DNA from: Paenibacillus piri
GTDB taxonomy: Bacteria > Bacillota > Bacilli > Paenibacillales > NBRC-103111
DNA length: 64,000 nucleotides
Assembly (NCBI RefSeq): GCF_004354045.1
Contig: NZ_SMRT01000022.1
Coordinates: forward strand, 1 to 64,000
Direction of reading: 5' to 3'
A model generated the notes under the pieces. That model saw nothing but the letters and a program-made list of their open reading frames with translations, ran no database searches and was not told the DNA's origin. A program made the translations under genes and the position numbers. Below, piece after piece: positions 9,210-17,969 of the stretch (positions are counted from its first letter, which is position 1; each line of letters starts with the position of its first letter).

Positions 9210-10058
9210 ATGAGTGAGACGGTCTCCCTTACCTACGGGTCCGAGGAAGGCGACTTTTACATGCAGCATATTAAGCGGACGGAGCCGTTCGAGCGGACGA
9301 ATCATTTCCACGGGACATACGAAATTTATTATTTATTGTCCGGGCAGCGCGCCTATTTTATTAAGGACCGCACCTATTTGATTTCCCCGGGGGATCTTGT
9401 TTTTATAAACCGCCACGATGTGCATAAAACATCCGATGTCGGGCAGCCTGGCCATGAACGGGTCGTTATTAATTTCAGCGATACGTTTATCGGCAAGGAT
9501 CATCCGTTGTCCGATCCGTCGTTGTTCAATGTGTTCCGCCAACCGGCGCATGTGCTGAGCCTAAAGCTGCAGGATCAAATATTTACGCAGACGATTATCG
9601 GCAAGCTGCATAAAGAGCTGAAGGAGAAGGCGACCGGCTTCGAAACCTACATCAGGCTGCTGCTCGTGGAGCTGCTGCTGTTTTCCAGCCGTTACGCGGA
9701 GCGCAACGATGCCGTCGTGTTCGAACATGCGAGCCCGCTGCATAAAAAGATCTCCGAAATCGTGCAACATATTAACTGCCACTATCAGCAGCCGATGACG
9801 CTTTCCGGGATGTCCGAGCAATTTTATATGAGCCCGTATTACATGAGCCGAACATTTAAGGAAATCACGGGATTTACGTTCATCGAATACGTCAATATGA
9901 CGCGCATCCGAGAGGCGCAGAAGCTGCTGCGAGAGACGGACCGGAAAATTATCGATATCGCCGATGCGGTGGGCTTTGAAAATATCGCGCATTTCGGACG
10001 CATGTTTAAAAAACTGAGCAAGCAGACGCCCCACGAATACCGGAAACATCAGCGCTAA
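9210..10058 (+). CDS. AraC-family regulator, probable uronate-operon activator
   Basis: A 282-residue protein with an N-terminal cupin-like sensor (about 20-110, with the NHFHGTYEIYYLLSGQ sugar-binding pattern). Two C-terminal helix-turn-helix motifs follow (about 185-280: MTLSGMSEQFYMSPYYMSRTFKE and the IIDIADAVGFENIAHFGRMFKK block). It is divergent from uxaE-uxaC, which suggests that it controls uronate breakdown. This is inference from position only. The ribosome site is modest (GGTGG before GATCAGC). The gene ends at an intrinsic terminator. Confidence 0.88.
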   Translation: MSETVSLTYGSEEGDFYMQHIKRTEPFERTNHFHGTYEIYYLLSGQRAYFIKDRTYLISPGDLVFINRHDVHKTSDVGQPGHERVVINFSDTFIGKDHPLSDPSLFNVFRQPAHVLSLKLQDQIFTQTIIGKLHKELKEKATGFETYIRLLLVELLLFSSRYAERNDAVVFEHASPLHKKISEIVQHINCHYQQPMTLSGMSEQFYMSPYYMSRTFKEITGFTFIEYVNMTRIREAQKLLRETDRKIIDIADAVGFENIAHFGRMFKKLSKQTPHEYRKHQR

Positions 10059-10108
10059 CGGGCTCAGGCTGGCGTTTGAAACCGTGTATACGGATACATT
10101 ACCGCACA

Positions 10109-10158
10109 AAGCCCCGTGCATGCCGCTGCAGCAGACAGGCCGGGGCTTCCGGGTTTTC
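10109..10158 (+). terminator. Intrinsic terminator after the AraC gene
   Basis: AAGCCCCG and CGGGGCTT form an 8-bp stem with a 24-base loop that can fold further. CCGGGTTTTCC follows. It may serve both convergent genes here. Confidence 0.6.
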
Positions 10159-10183
10159 CTACAATATTCGTAAAAAGATGAGG

Positions 10184-10645
10184 TTATTGGATCGGATCCG
10201 GGACCATTCCGTTCTCAATGACCTGAGCGTTGGTCGGCATATTCGCCATTTCTTTGCCGAGCCGCTTGAGCTCGGAGGCATTGTTGGAGGCCATCCTGCC
10301 GTTTTGGGCAATTTCGATCGGAATGCTCGCCGGCTTCGGTTCATGGCTGGACAAATACTGCTTCGTCTCCATCATCACGCTTACCGCGATTTCCATCGCC
10401 GATGAGGGAATTTCGCCCTTGTCCTTGAAAGCGGCTTCATGCAAAAGCACTTCGGTCCATCCGTTGTCGGCGGTACGGGTCGGTATGCCGAACATATACT
10501 GTTGATCCGTCCGCGGATCGCGGAAGGTCAGCGCATAGCAGCAGCCGTCCTTTGTGGCCGTCTGAGTAAAGCCAAGTGCCGTCAACGTCGAATGGACATG
10601 GTTAAAGGGGCGGGTTACGGTTCGATACGTTTTTTTGCGTGTCAT
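10184..10645 (-). CDS. Hypothetical protein
   Basis: This 153-residue protein begins MTRKKTYRTVTRPF and is probably cytoplasmic; no signal or membrane segment is seen. The N-terminal half looks like a small alpha/beta domain (FNHVHSTLTALGFTQTA, YALTFRDPRTDQQYMFG). The C-terminal half is helical and polar. The start at 10645 is set by AAGGAGTG ten bases upstream, shorter than the longest frame. I recognise no family. It converges with the AraC gene and is divergent from rluF. Confidence 0.7.
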   Translation of the reverse strand: MTRKKTYRTVTRPFNHVHSTLTALGFTQTATKDGCCYALTFRDPRTDQQYMFGIPTRTADNGWTEVLLHEAAFKDKGEIPSSAMEIAVSVMMETKQYLSSHEPKPASIPIEIAQNGRMASNNASELKRLGKEMANMPTNAQVIENGMVPDPIQ

Positions 10646-10836
10646 TGCCTTCACACTCCTTAAGGTTGTGGTCTGGGCATGCCGCTGCATGACCCGTACT
10701 TGCTCGGGTAATCATTATTAACCGACTGCGGGCAATTTGAACCGGCAGTTTGACGGACATATATGGTCTTTTTTTTTGCTGCGGCCGGACGTCGTGGTAT
10801 ACTAGGAGCAGTATTCGGATAAGCGGAGTGACGGAC

Positions 10837-11538
10837 ATGAGAATTAATAAATTTATTAGCGAAACGGGCTTCTGTTCGCGACGCGAAGTGGATAAATTGG
10901 TGGAAGCGGGCCGGGTTACGATTAATGGCCGGCTGGCCGAGCTGGGCAGTCAGGTCGGGGACGGAGACGAGGTGCGCGTGGATGACCGGCCGGTCAGCGC
11001 CAAAAAACCCGGCGTCTATATCGCCCTGAACAAGCCGGTTGGCATCACAAGCACGACGGAGCTTCATGTGCGCGGCAACATCGTCGATTTTGTCGGCCAT
11101 AAGGAGCGGATCTTTCCGATCGGCCGGTTGGACAAAGATTCGGAAGGTCTTATTTTATTGACCAATGACGGAGATATCGTGAATAAAATATTGCGGGCGG
11201 AGAACGATCACGAGAAGGAATATATCGTAACCGTAGACAGGCCGATTTCGCCGATGTTTTTGGAAGGAATGGCCGGCGGGGTTCGCATCCTGGGCACGAT
11301 AACGAACCCTTGTCAAATGCACCGGCTTGGGGAACGGGTATTTCGGATTGTATTGACCCAGGGGCTGAACCGCCAAATTCGCCGGATGTGCGCCGCTTTC
11401 GGCTACGAGGTGCGGAGGCTGAAGCGGGTGCGCATCATGAACATCAAGCTTGGCGAGCTTGCGACCGGACAATGGCGCGATTTATCGAAGCAGGAGCTGG
11501 ACGAGCTGCTGCAGCGGATCTCTCACGACCGGCGGTGA
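10837..11538 (+). CDS. rluF: 23S rRNA pseudouridine synthase, RluF/RsuA type
   Basis: It converts a specific uridine of 23S rRNA to pseudouridine. The 233-residue protein has an N-terminal S4 RNA-binding domain ([20 protein letters not shown], about 1-60). The catalytic domain carries the signature [17 protein letters not shown], whose aspartate is the nucleophile, and [16 protein letters not shown] further on. The length and the S4 plus RsuA layout fit RluF better than RluB, but the exact target base cannot be proved from sequence. The start at 10837 was chosen over 10750 because the S4 domain begins there and GCGGAGTG lies upstream. Confidence 0.88.
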   Translation: MRINKFISETGFCSRREVDKLVEAGRVTINGRLAELGSQVGDGDEVRVDDRPVSAKKPGVYIALNKPVGITSTTELHVRGNIVDFVGHKERIFPIGRLDKDSEGLILLTNDGDIVNKILRAENDHEKEYIVTVDRPISPMFLEGMAGGVRILGTITNPCQMHRLGERVFRIVLTQGLNRQIRRMCAAFGYEVRRLKRVRIMNIKLGELATGQWRDLSKQELDELLQRISHDRR

Positions 11539-11550
11539 GGGAGAAGCCGG

Positions 11551-12249
11551 CTATAAAGGGCTGTTGAATTTGTAGCCGACTCCCCGCACGGTATGGATAT
11601 AGGCCGGCTCGGCGGGATCTTTCTCAATCTTTTTACGCAGATTACTGATATGGACGAGCAATGTACGGGTATCGCCGTTGCTGTCCACTCCCCACGCTTC
11701 CTTATAAAGATGCTGAATCGGCACGACACGGTTCGGCTTTTTGGCGAGCAGCGCGAGCAGATCGAACTCTTTGGAGGAAAGGGGAACGAGCGATCCGCCC
11801 ATCCATACGTTTCTCGTGAGCAGATCGATATCCAGGCCCGGGAAGGTGAGCTGACGCAACTCTTCCTTCTGCTGCTCGGACTGCTGTTTGCGGCGCAAAT
11901 GGGCCTTCACACGGGCCACGAGCTGGCCCGGGCTGAAAGGCTTGGTCACATAGTCGTCGCCGCCGATGCTCAAGCCCAAAATAATGTCCATATCCTCGGT
12001 TTTACAGCTGATAAACAAAATCGGGATGCTGTATGATTTCCGCAGCTGCCGGCAAATTTCAATGCCGTCCATACCGGGAAGCAAAATGTCCAAGATGACG
12101 AGATCCGGAGCGAACTGCTCCATATATTCGAATGCCTGGGGTCCATTGTCCGTGCTCCATACTTCATAGCCTTCTCTGACCAAATATAACCGGATGAGTT
12201 CGACAATTTCCGGCTCATCGTCGACGATCAATATTTTTTCCCCTGACAT
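11551..12249 (-). CDS. OmpR-family response regulator
   Basis: A 233-residue two-component regulator. The receiver domain (about 1-118) has the acidic pair DDE, the phospho-acceptor in LVILDILLPGMDG and the lysine in VTKPFSPGQL. A winged-helix domain follows (about 135-230: LSSKEFDLLALLAKKPNRVV and TVRGVGYKF). The ATG at 12249 has GAAGGGGG upstream. It is divergent from a sensor kinase 107 bases away, which is probably its partner. This is unusual, since such pairs are normally co-transcribed. The gene converges with rluF, whose stop codon is 12 bases away. Confidence 0.92.
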   Translation of the reverse strand: MSGEKILIVDDEPEIVELIRLYLVREGYEVWSTDNGPQAFEYMEQFAPDLVILDILLPGMDGIEICRQLRKSYSIPILFISCKTEDMDIILGLSIGGDDYVTKPFSPGQLVARVKAHLRRKQQSEQQKEELRQLTFPGLDIDLLTRNVWMGGSLVPLSSKEFDLLALLAKKPNRVVPIQHLYKEAWGVDSNGDTRTLLVHISNLRKKIEKDPAEPAYIHTVRGVGYKFNSPL

Positions 12250-12358
12250 CAATTATAAGAACCCCCTTCAATGCTGTCTTGTTTGCTTCGCTTAGTTCCC
12301 AAATCTTCCAAGTTGCGATACTATGTGAAAGAATAAATCAATCTTTGCAAGAAAGAAA

Positions 12359-14506
12359 GTGGTATTGATTCCCAAAACACACCTTTATTATATATGGATC
12401 GCGCTTATTTTCGCTATCCTTTTATTAAGCGGTTGCAGCGGGTTTTCCGGTGCGCCGGACAAACCGCGCCACCCGGCGCCGGAAGCGGTGCAGGGCACAA
12501 TCGACCTGCGCGATTGGGACTTCGCCGGAGCGGGGATCGTCCCGCTGAGCGGCGAGTGGGATTTCTATTGGGACCGGCTGCTCGGTCCGGAGGAAGCCGC
12601 TCCATTGAGCGCGGGAGGAGCAGGGCGGGAATGGATCCCGCTTCCCCGCTCCTGGAACGGTTACCGGCCGGCCGGTCAAGCGCAGGCGCTTTCCGGCAGT
12701 GGAAGCGCCACCTTTCATCTGCGCGTGCTGCTGGATACTCGCTCCGGCGTACTGGCGTTGGAATTGCCGGTCGTCCGGACGGCATTTAAATTATGGGTCA
12801 ACGGCAAGCAGCTGGCCCAGGCAGGAACGGTAGGCGCGAGCGCGGATACGGCAAAGCCGGGATACCGCCCGCAGATCGTTTACTTTCCGCAAGAGGGCGT
12901 GACGGCGCTTGATATTGTGCTGCAGGTTTCCAATTTCGACCACAGGCTGGGGGGCGTGTGGCGCGAGCTGCGGCTGGGTGAAGCCGGGCAGCTGAGCGCC
13001 GGTCATAATCGGCATCTCGCCCTGGAGATGTCGCTCGGGGGCGGTTTTTTCCTGATGGGCTGCTATCATTTCGTGCTGTTTTTGTTCCGCATCAGGGAGC
13101 GGGCATCGCTCTATTTCGGCTTATTTTGCCTCATCGCCGCCCTGCGGGCATTATTTATTGGCCAAGAGGCGATCTACCAGCTGTTTCCGGGCATACCGTG
13201 GCAGGCGGGGCTGCGTATGGAGTACATTTGCTTTTATTCCAGCTTGCCGATCGGCGTACTCTTTTTTCGAAGCCTGTACCCGCATGAACTGGGACAAAGG
13301 ACCGTACGGGTAATCCAATGGTTCGGGTGCTTGTGTCTGGTGACAGTCGTACTGCTCCCGTCGCGGATTTACACATGGACGCTGCTGGCGTATCAAGTGT
13401 TGATCGTGCTGATCGGCCTGATTTTGCTCGGCAGTCTGATCAAGGCCAGATTTCGTCAGCGGGATAGGGCCGCGTTTGCCTTGATCGGCTATATTGTGTT
13501 TACAACTACTATATTTGCGGATATAGCCCAGCTTAACGGTTGGATTTCCGCAGGCGGATATTCATCGTTCGGCTTTTTTTTCCTGATTCTCATGACCTCG
13601 TTGATTATAAGCATGAAATCGTTCAAGGCGTTTGCGGCGGTGGAATCGTTATCGTTCCAGCTTCGGGAGCTGAATATGGGACTGGAGCAAAGAATTCGGG
13701 AACGGACGTCCGAGCTTGAAAAATCGAATCGACGGCTGGAGAAAATGAATGAGGATCTGGGTCGGCTCGAAACGTCCCGACGCCATTTGCTCAGCAATAT
13801 ATCCCACGACCTGGGTACGCCGATGACGCTGATTCAAGGCTATGTGGAGGCGCTGATCGATCAGGTTGTAACCGATCCGAAGCAGCAGCATAACTACTTG
13901 CGCCTTATTTTGAACCGGATTAACGGGCTGAACCGGCTGATCGCGGATTTGTTTCAGCTGTCGAAGCTGGAGGCGCGGCAAATTCATTTTTCGATGCGGG
14001 CCATGCCGATCGGCGAATTTGTCGACTATTATGGCGAACGGTACGGGCTTGAGGTGAAAAACGCCGGAATCGGCTTCAGACTGGACGCTTCGATTCTGCC
14101 TCGCATGGAGCCGCCGGACGCTGCGGTCATAATCGATCTCGACCGCATCGATCAGGTGCTGACGAACATTGTTTATAATGCGACCAAGCATACGCCAAAG
14201 GACGGCTTGATCCGGCTGCAGTTCGTGCTCGACAGCACGACTATGATGGTGAGGGTGCATGATAACGGCGAAGGCATCGATCCGGAAGATTTGCCGTACA
14301 TATTCGACCGGTTTTATAAAAAAAGCAAATCGCGCAATACGTCCGAAGGCGGCAGCGGCCTGGGGCTCGCTATCGCGAAGGAAATTATCGACTTCCACGG
14401 CGGGCGCATTTGGGCGGAAAGCCGGGTCGGGCAGGGCGCATGCCTGAGCTTCGCGCTGCCCCTGCATAACGTGCAGCCGGCGCCGGGCGACGGGGTTCGG
14501 GCCTAA
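12359..14506 (+). CDS. Sensor histidine kinase with 7TMR-DISM input module
   Basis: A 715-residue membrane kinase. The N-terminal signal has a lipobox-like LLLSGC. An extracellular jelly-roll (7TMR-DISMED2-like) domain covers about 45-210. Seven hydrophobic segments follow at about 220-420, then a coiled coil (LEQRIRERTSELEKSNRRLE). The HisKA H-box is SNISHDLGTPM at about 478. The ATPase has an N-box (NIVYNATKH), a G1 box (VHDNGEGID) and a G2 box (GGSGLGLAIAKEI). All residues for phosphotransfer are present. The GTG at 12359 has only a weak ribosome site; a TTG at 12365 is an alternative. It is divergent from the response regulator. The last four bases overlap the end of the convergent AraC gene. 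Confidence 0.88.
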   Translation: MVLIPKTHLYYIWIALIFAILLLSGCSGFSGAPDKPRHPAPEAVQGTIDLRDWDFAGAGIVPLSGEWDFYWDRLLGPEEAAPLSAGGAGREWIPLPRSWNGYRPAGQAQALSGSGSATFHLRVLLDTRSGVLALELPVVRTAFKLWVNGKQLAQAGTVGASADTAKPGYRPQIVYFPQEGVTALDIVLQVSNFDHRLGGVWRELRLGEAGQLSAGHNRHLALEMSLGGGFFLMGCYHFVLFLFRIRERASLYFGLFCLIAALRALFIGQEAIYQLFPGIPWQAGLRMEYICFYSSLPIGVLFFRSLYPHELGQRTVRVIQWFGCLCLVTVVLLPSRIYTWTLLAYQVLIVLIGLILLGSLIKARFRQRDRAAFALIGYIVFTTTIFADIAQLNGWISAGGYSSFGFFFLILMTSLIISMKSFKAFAAVESLSFQLRELNMGLEQRIRERTSELEKSNRRLEKMNEDLGRLETSRRHLLSNISHDLGTPMTLIQGYVEALIDQVVTDPKQQHNYLRLILNRINGLNRLIADLFQLSKLEARQIHFSMRAMPIGEFVDYYGERYGLEVKNAGIGFRLDASILPRMEPPDAAVIIDLDRIDQVLTNIVYNATKHTPKDGLIRLQFVLDSTTMMVRVHDNGEGIDPEDLPYIFDRFYKKSKSRNTSEGGSGLGLAIAKEIIDFHGGRIWAESRVGQGACLSFALPLHNVQPAPGDGVRA

Positions 14507-15369
14507 AGCTGCTTCATAGCGCTTCGGTACTCGGTAGGCGACACGCCGTATAGCCGCTTGAATTGTTTGGAAAAATAAAGCGGGTCCTGGAAGCCGACCG
14601 AGGAAGCGATCTGCTCCACGGTCAGCTCGAGCCGTTCTCTAAGCAGCAGGCGGGCTTTGTCCGTCCGCAGCTTCAATAGAAAGGAAACCGGCGTCAGACC
14701 GGTTTGTTTTTTGAACAGCGTCGACAAGTAAGCGCGGTTGTAGCCGAGCGCTTCGGCCATCAGCTCCATGGTGATCGGCTCGGCATACTGCGTGGTCATA
14801 AACTGGATGGCCTGCTGGACGATGTGCTCCGAGCGGCTCGCCTGCCGCGGGTCGCTCTGCTGCTGCGGCTGCAGCGCGGCCGCATATTCGGCCAGCAGCA
14901 GATGGAGGCAGCCGACCGCCTGCAGGTTGGCGCCTGCACCGCGCGCCTGAAAGGCGGTCTGTACATGGCGGTACAACTCGGCGACACTGCGACCGGGCTC
15001 CGTATGTACGACCGGCCGGCGCGAGGAAAGGCCGATCTGGCGGAGCAGCCGGGACGCCCGCTCCCCTTCGAAGGCAAGCCAGCAATAATGCCACGGGTCC
15101 TGCTCGTCGGCTATATAGCTGATCAGCTTGCCCGGCTCGATCAGAAAGCTGTCGCCGGGGCCGAGCCGGTACGTCACGCCCTGGCACGTATAAGTGCCCT
15201 TGCCCGACAAGATATGATGAAGCAAGTAATAGTCGACCACCTTCGGCCCGGGCTTATGTCCGGGCTTTGTCTGGCTGCTGCCTGTGAACAGGACGACCAG
15301 CTCGTCCTCGGTCGTCTGCGGATTCGATACGACGTAATAGCTGTCCTTGCGGCCGGTGCTTTCGGACAT
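14503..15369 (-). CDS. AraC-family regulator, probable galactose-operon regulator
   Basis: A 288-residue protein with an N-terminal cupin sensor (about 30-120, YYLLHHILSGKGTYTCQG and LGPGDSFLIEPG). The C-terminal double helix-turn-helix lies at about 190-285 (ITMELMAEALGYNRAYLSTLFKK, then IASSVGFQDPLYFSKQFK). The ATG at 15369 is chosen because AAGGAG lies eight bases upstream; the longer frame to 15492 has no ribosome site. It is divergent from galK, so control of galK-galE-galT is the simplest reading. No galactose binding can be proved from sequence. Confidence 0.85.
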   Translation of the reverse strand: MSESTGRKDSYYVVSNPQTTEDELVVLFTGSSQTKPGHKPGPKVVDYYLLHHILSGKGTYTCQGVTYRLGPGDSFLIEPGKLISYIADEQDPWHYCWLAFEGERASRLLRQIGLSSRRPVVHTEPGRSVAELYRHVQTAFQARGAGANLQAVGCLHLLLAEYAAALQPQQQSDPRQASRSEHIVQQAIQFMTTQYAEPITMELMAEALGYNRAYLSTLFKKQTGLTPVSFLLKLRTDKARLLLRERLELTVEQIASSVGFQDPLYFSKQFKRLYGVSPTEYRSAMKQL

Positions 15370-15618
15370 GCTGCCCGCTCCTTCCATCTCTTCGGTCTTC
15401 GATTCGATTGCCGTCTTGATCCCGCTCTTAACGTCAGGATGATTGGAACCAGTATACCATGCCGGCATGGCGTCAACCAGTAAATCTGACATTTATCCAT
15501 GCACTGCTTACATCGTTCCATAGCGGAATAAGCGTCCCGGCCTTATACTATACAGTAAGATAGGACTTACATCCAAGGCGATAGCAACTCATTTCATTTT
15601 GGTAGAGGCGGTGTATCC

Positions 15619-16794
15619 ATGGCAGATTTACAAGCATTGCAGCAAGCATTCACAGAGCGTTACGGACGGGGCGGCGCAGGCCCGGTTCACGTATTTCACG
15701 CGCCTGGCAGGGTCAACCTGATCGGCGAGCATACGGATTACAACGGAGGCTACGTATTCCCGGCGGCGCTTACCTTCGGCACGACGATGCTCATCCGCAA
15801 ACGCGGCGACGATCAACTCGGCTTCGCATCCACCAACTTTGACCTGCACAAACATATTTCCATTCAGCATATTGCGTTTGACGCGGCCGACGATTGGATC
15901 AATTATCCGAAAGGGATCGTCGCCAAGCTGCGGGAACGGGGCGTTGCACTAGGAGGCTACGATATTTTATACAGCGGCGCCATTCCTAACGGCTCGGGAC
16001 TATCGTCCTCGGCGTCGATTGAAGTCGTAACGGCATTCGGACTGCTGACGATGGAAGGGCAGCCGGCCGACAAGGTGCAGATCGCGCTGCTGTCGCAAAA
16101 AGCCGAGAATGAATTCATGGGCGTCAACTGCGGCATTATGGATCAGTTTGCGGTGGCGGTGGGGAAGGAGGACCATGCGATTCTGCTGATGTGCGATACG
16201 CTCGAATACAAGCATGTGCCGTTCCGCAGCGGCGATTACAAGCTGGTCATCGGCAATACGAACAAGAAACGCGGTCTGGTCGACTCGGCCTATAATGAAA
16301 GAAGGTCGCAATGCGAGCGGGCGGTAGCCTATCTTCAGGCACAGTTTCCGCAGCTGACGCTGCTCGGACAGCTCAGCCTGGAGCAGTTCAATGGAGCGAA
16401 GCATCTCATTCCCGATGATATCGTACGCAACCGGGCGCAGCATGTCGTTGAGGAAATCGATCGTGTGCTGCAGTCGATGAAGGTGCTGGAAAACGACGAT
16501 TTGGCCGCCTTCGGGCAATTGATGGTCGGTTCCCACAATTCGCTTCGCGATCTGTACGAGGTAACTTGCCTGGAGCTCGACGTCATGGTGGAGGAAGCGC
16601 TGAAGGTGCGCGGCGTGCTGGGCTCGCGGATGACCGGAGCGGGCTTCGGCGGCTGTACGGTATCGTTGGTGCATCAGGATAGCATAGCGGCTTTCATAGA
16701 ACAGGTAGGAGCTGCCTACCGGGAGAGAACCGGCTTGAGCGCCGATTTCTATGTATGCGAAATTGGCGACGGCGTGAAGGAACTGGCGAACTAA
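15619..16794 (+). CDS. galK: Galactokinase
   Basis: It phosphorylates galactose to galactose-1-phosphate with ATP, the first step of the Leloir pathway in the cytoplasm. At 391 residues it is full length for the GHMP-kinase family. The sugar signature GRVNLIGEHTDYNGG lies at about 30-44. The phosphate loop NGSGLSSSAS lies at about 125 and the C-terminal glycine motif GSRMTGAGFGGC at about 335. The start has AGAGGCGG seven bases upstream. It is the first gene of galK-galE-galT, with galE 100 bases downstream. Confidence 0.96.
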   Translation: MADLQALQQAFTERYGRGGAGPVHVFHAPGRVNLIGEHTDYNGGYVFPAALTFGTTMLIRKRGDDQLGFASTNFDLHKHISIQHIAFDAADDWINYPKGIVAKLRERGVALGGYDILYSGAIPNGSGLSSSASIEVVTAFGLLTMEGQPADKVQIALLSQKAENEFMGVNCGIMDQFAVAVGKEDHAILLMCDTLEYKHVPFRSGDYKLVIGNTNKKRGLVDSAYNERRSQCERAVAYLQAQFPQLTLLGQLSLEQFNGAKHLIPDDIVRNRAQHVVEEIDRVLQSMKVLENDDLAAFGQLMVGSHNSLRDLYEVTCLELDVMVEEALKVRGVLGSRMTGAGFGGCTVSLVHQDSIAAFIEQVGAAYRERTGLSADFYVCEIGDGVKELAN

Positions 16795-16894
16795 CGATGA
16801 TGATAAAAGGTTGCGGCAGCCATGAAACATCCGGAAATGCGATGGAAGCGGCATGCCGTAAAGGTTGATTCAAATCTTCATGGGAGGTTATACA

Positions 16895-17881
16895 ATGGCG
16901 GTTTTAGTAACAGGCGGGGCCGGCTACATCGGCTCTCATACGGTGGCGGAGCTGTTGGCCCGCGGCGAAGAAGTGGTGGTGGCCGACAATTTGCAGCAGG
17001 GACATCGACAGGCGGTGCTGGGCGGCAAGCTGTATGAAGGCGACATTCGCGATGCGGCTTTCATGGATCGGGTATTTCAGGAAAACCGGATCGATGCGGT
17101 GATTCATTTCGCGGCCCATTCACTGGTCGGGGAAAGCATGCAGAACCCGGCGAAATATTATCATAACAACGTGTACGGCACCTTGTGCCTGCTGGAGAAA
17201 ATGAACGAATACGGCGTCAAAAAGATCGTCTTTTCGTCGACGGCGGCAACGTACGGGGAGCCGGAAAACGTGCCGATTGTCGAAAGCGACCGCACGCTGC
17301 CGACCAACGCCTACGGCGAAACGAAGCTCGCGATGGAAAAAATGATGCGCTGGTTCGACACCGCGCACGGCATCAAGTATGTGTCGCTGCGCTACTTCAA
17401 TGCCGCCGGCGCTCACGAAAGCGGCCGGATCGGCGAGGATCACAAGCCGGAGACGCATCTGATCCCGATCATCCTGCAGGTGGCGCTGAACCAGCGGCCG
17501 CATATATCGATCTTCGGGGATGATTACGCCACTCCGGACGGTACTTGCATCCGCGATTACATTCACGTAACCGATTTGTCGGATGCGCATATCCTCGCCG
17601 TCGAAAAGCTGCGCGGCGGCGGAGAAAGCAGCATCTACAACCTCGGCAACGGGAAAGGCTTCTCGGTGAAGGAAGTGATCGAGATTGCCCGCCGGGTAAC
17701 CGGGCATCCGATTCCGGCGGTGATGGAAGCCCGCCGCACCGGCGACCCCGCGATACTCGTCGCCTCGTCCGAGCGTACAAGAGCGGAGCTTGGCTGGAAG
17801 CCGCGGCGAGACAGCCTGGAGCAAATTATCGAATCGGCATGGACATGGCATCAGAGCCATCCGGCCGGCTATGCCGATTAA
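16895..17881 (+). CDS. galE: UDP-glucose 4-epimerase
   Basis: It interconverts UDP-galactose and UDP-glucose with bound NAD. The 328-residue short-chain dehydrogenase fold starts with the NAD motif GGAGYIGS. The catalytic set is Ser-Ser-Thr in FSSTAATYG plus the Tyr-x3-Lys pair in YGETK. The start at 16895 follows GGGAGG by seven bases; the longer frame from 16865 has no such site. It sits between galK and galT, with a strong terminator-like hairpin just after its stop codon. Confidence 0.96.
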   Translation: MAVLVTGGAGYIGSHTVAELLARGEEVVVADNLQQGHRQAVLGGKLYEGDIRDAAFMDRVFQENRIDAVIHFAAHSLVGESMQNPAKYYHNNVYGTLCLLEKMNEYGVKKIVFSSTAATYGEPENVPIVESDRTLPTNAYGETKLAMEKMMRWFDTAHGIKYVSLRYFNAAGAHESGRIGEDHKPETHLIPIILQVALNQRPHISIFGDDYATPDGTCIRDYIHVTDLSDAHILAVEKLRGGGESSIYNLGNGKGFSVKEVIEIARRVTGHPIPAVMEARRTGDPAILVASSERTRAELGWKPRRDSLEQIIESAWTWHQSHPAGYAD

Positions 17882-17901
17882 GGCGCAGCTGTTTTCGGAA
17901 G

Positions 17902-17945
17902 TCCGGTGAATATCGCCTTGCGGGCATCGATTCACCGGATTTTTA
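17902..17945 (+). terminator. Terminator-like hairpin between galE and galT
   Basis: TCCGGTGAAT and ATTCACCGGA form a perfect 10-bp stem followed directly by TTTTT. It has every feature of an intrinsic terminator, yet galT continues the pathway only 25 bases later. It may reduce galT expression relative to galK-galE. Confidence 0.75.
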
Positions 17946-17969
17946 GGAACGATAGGAGGAGCAGTACGA

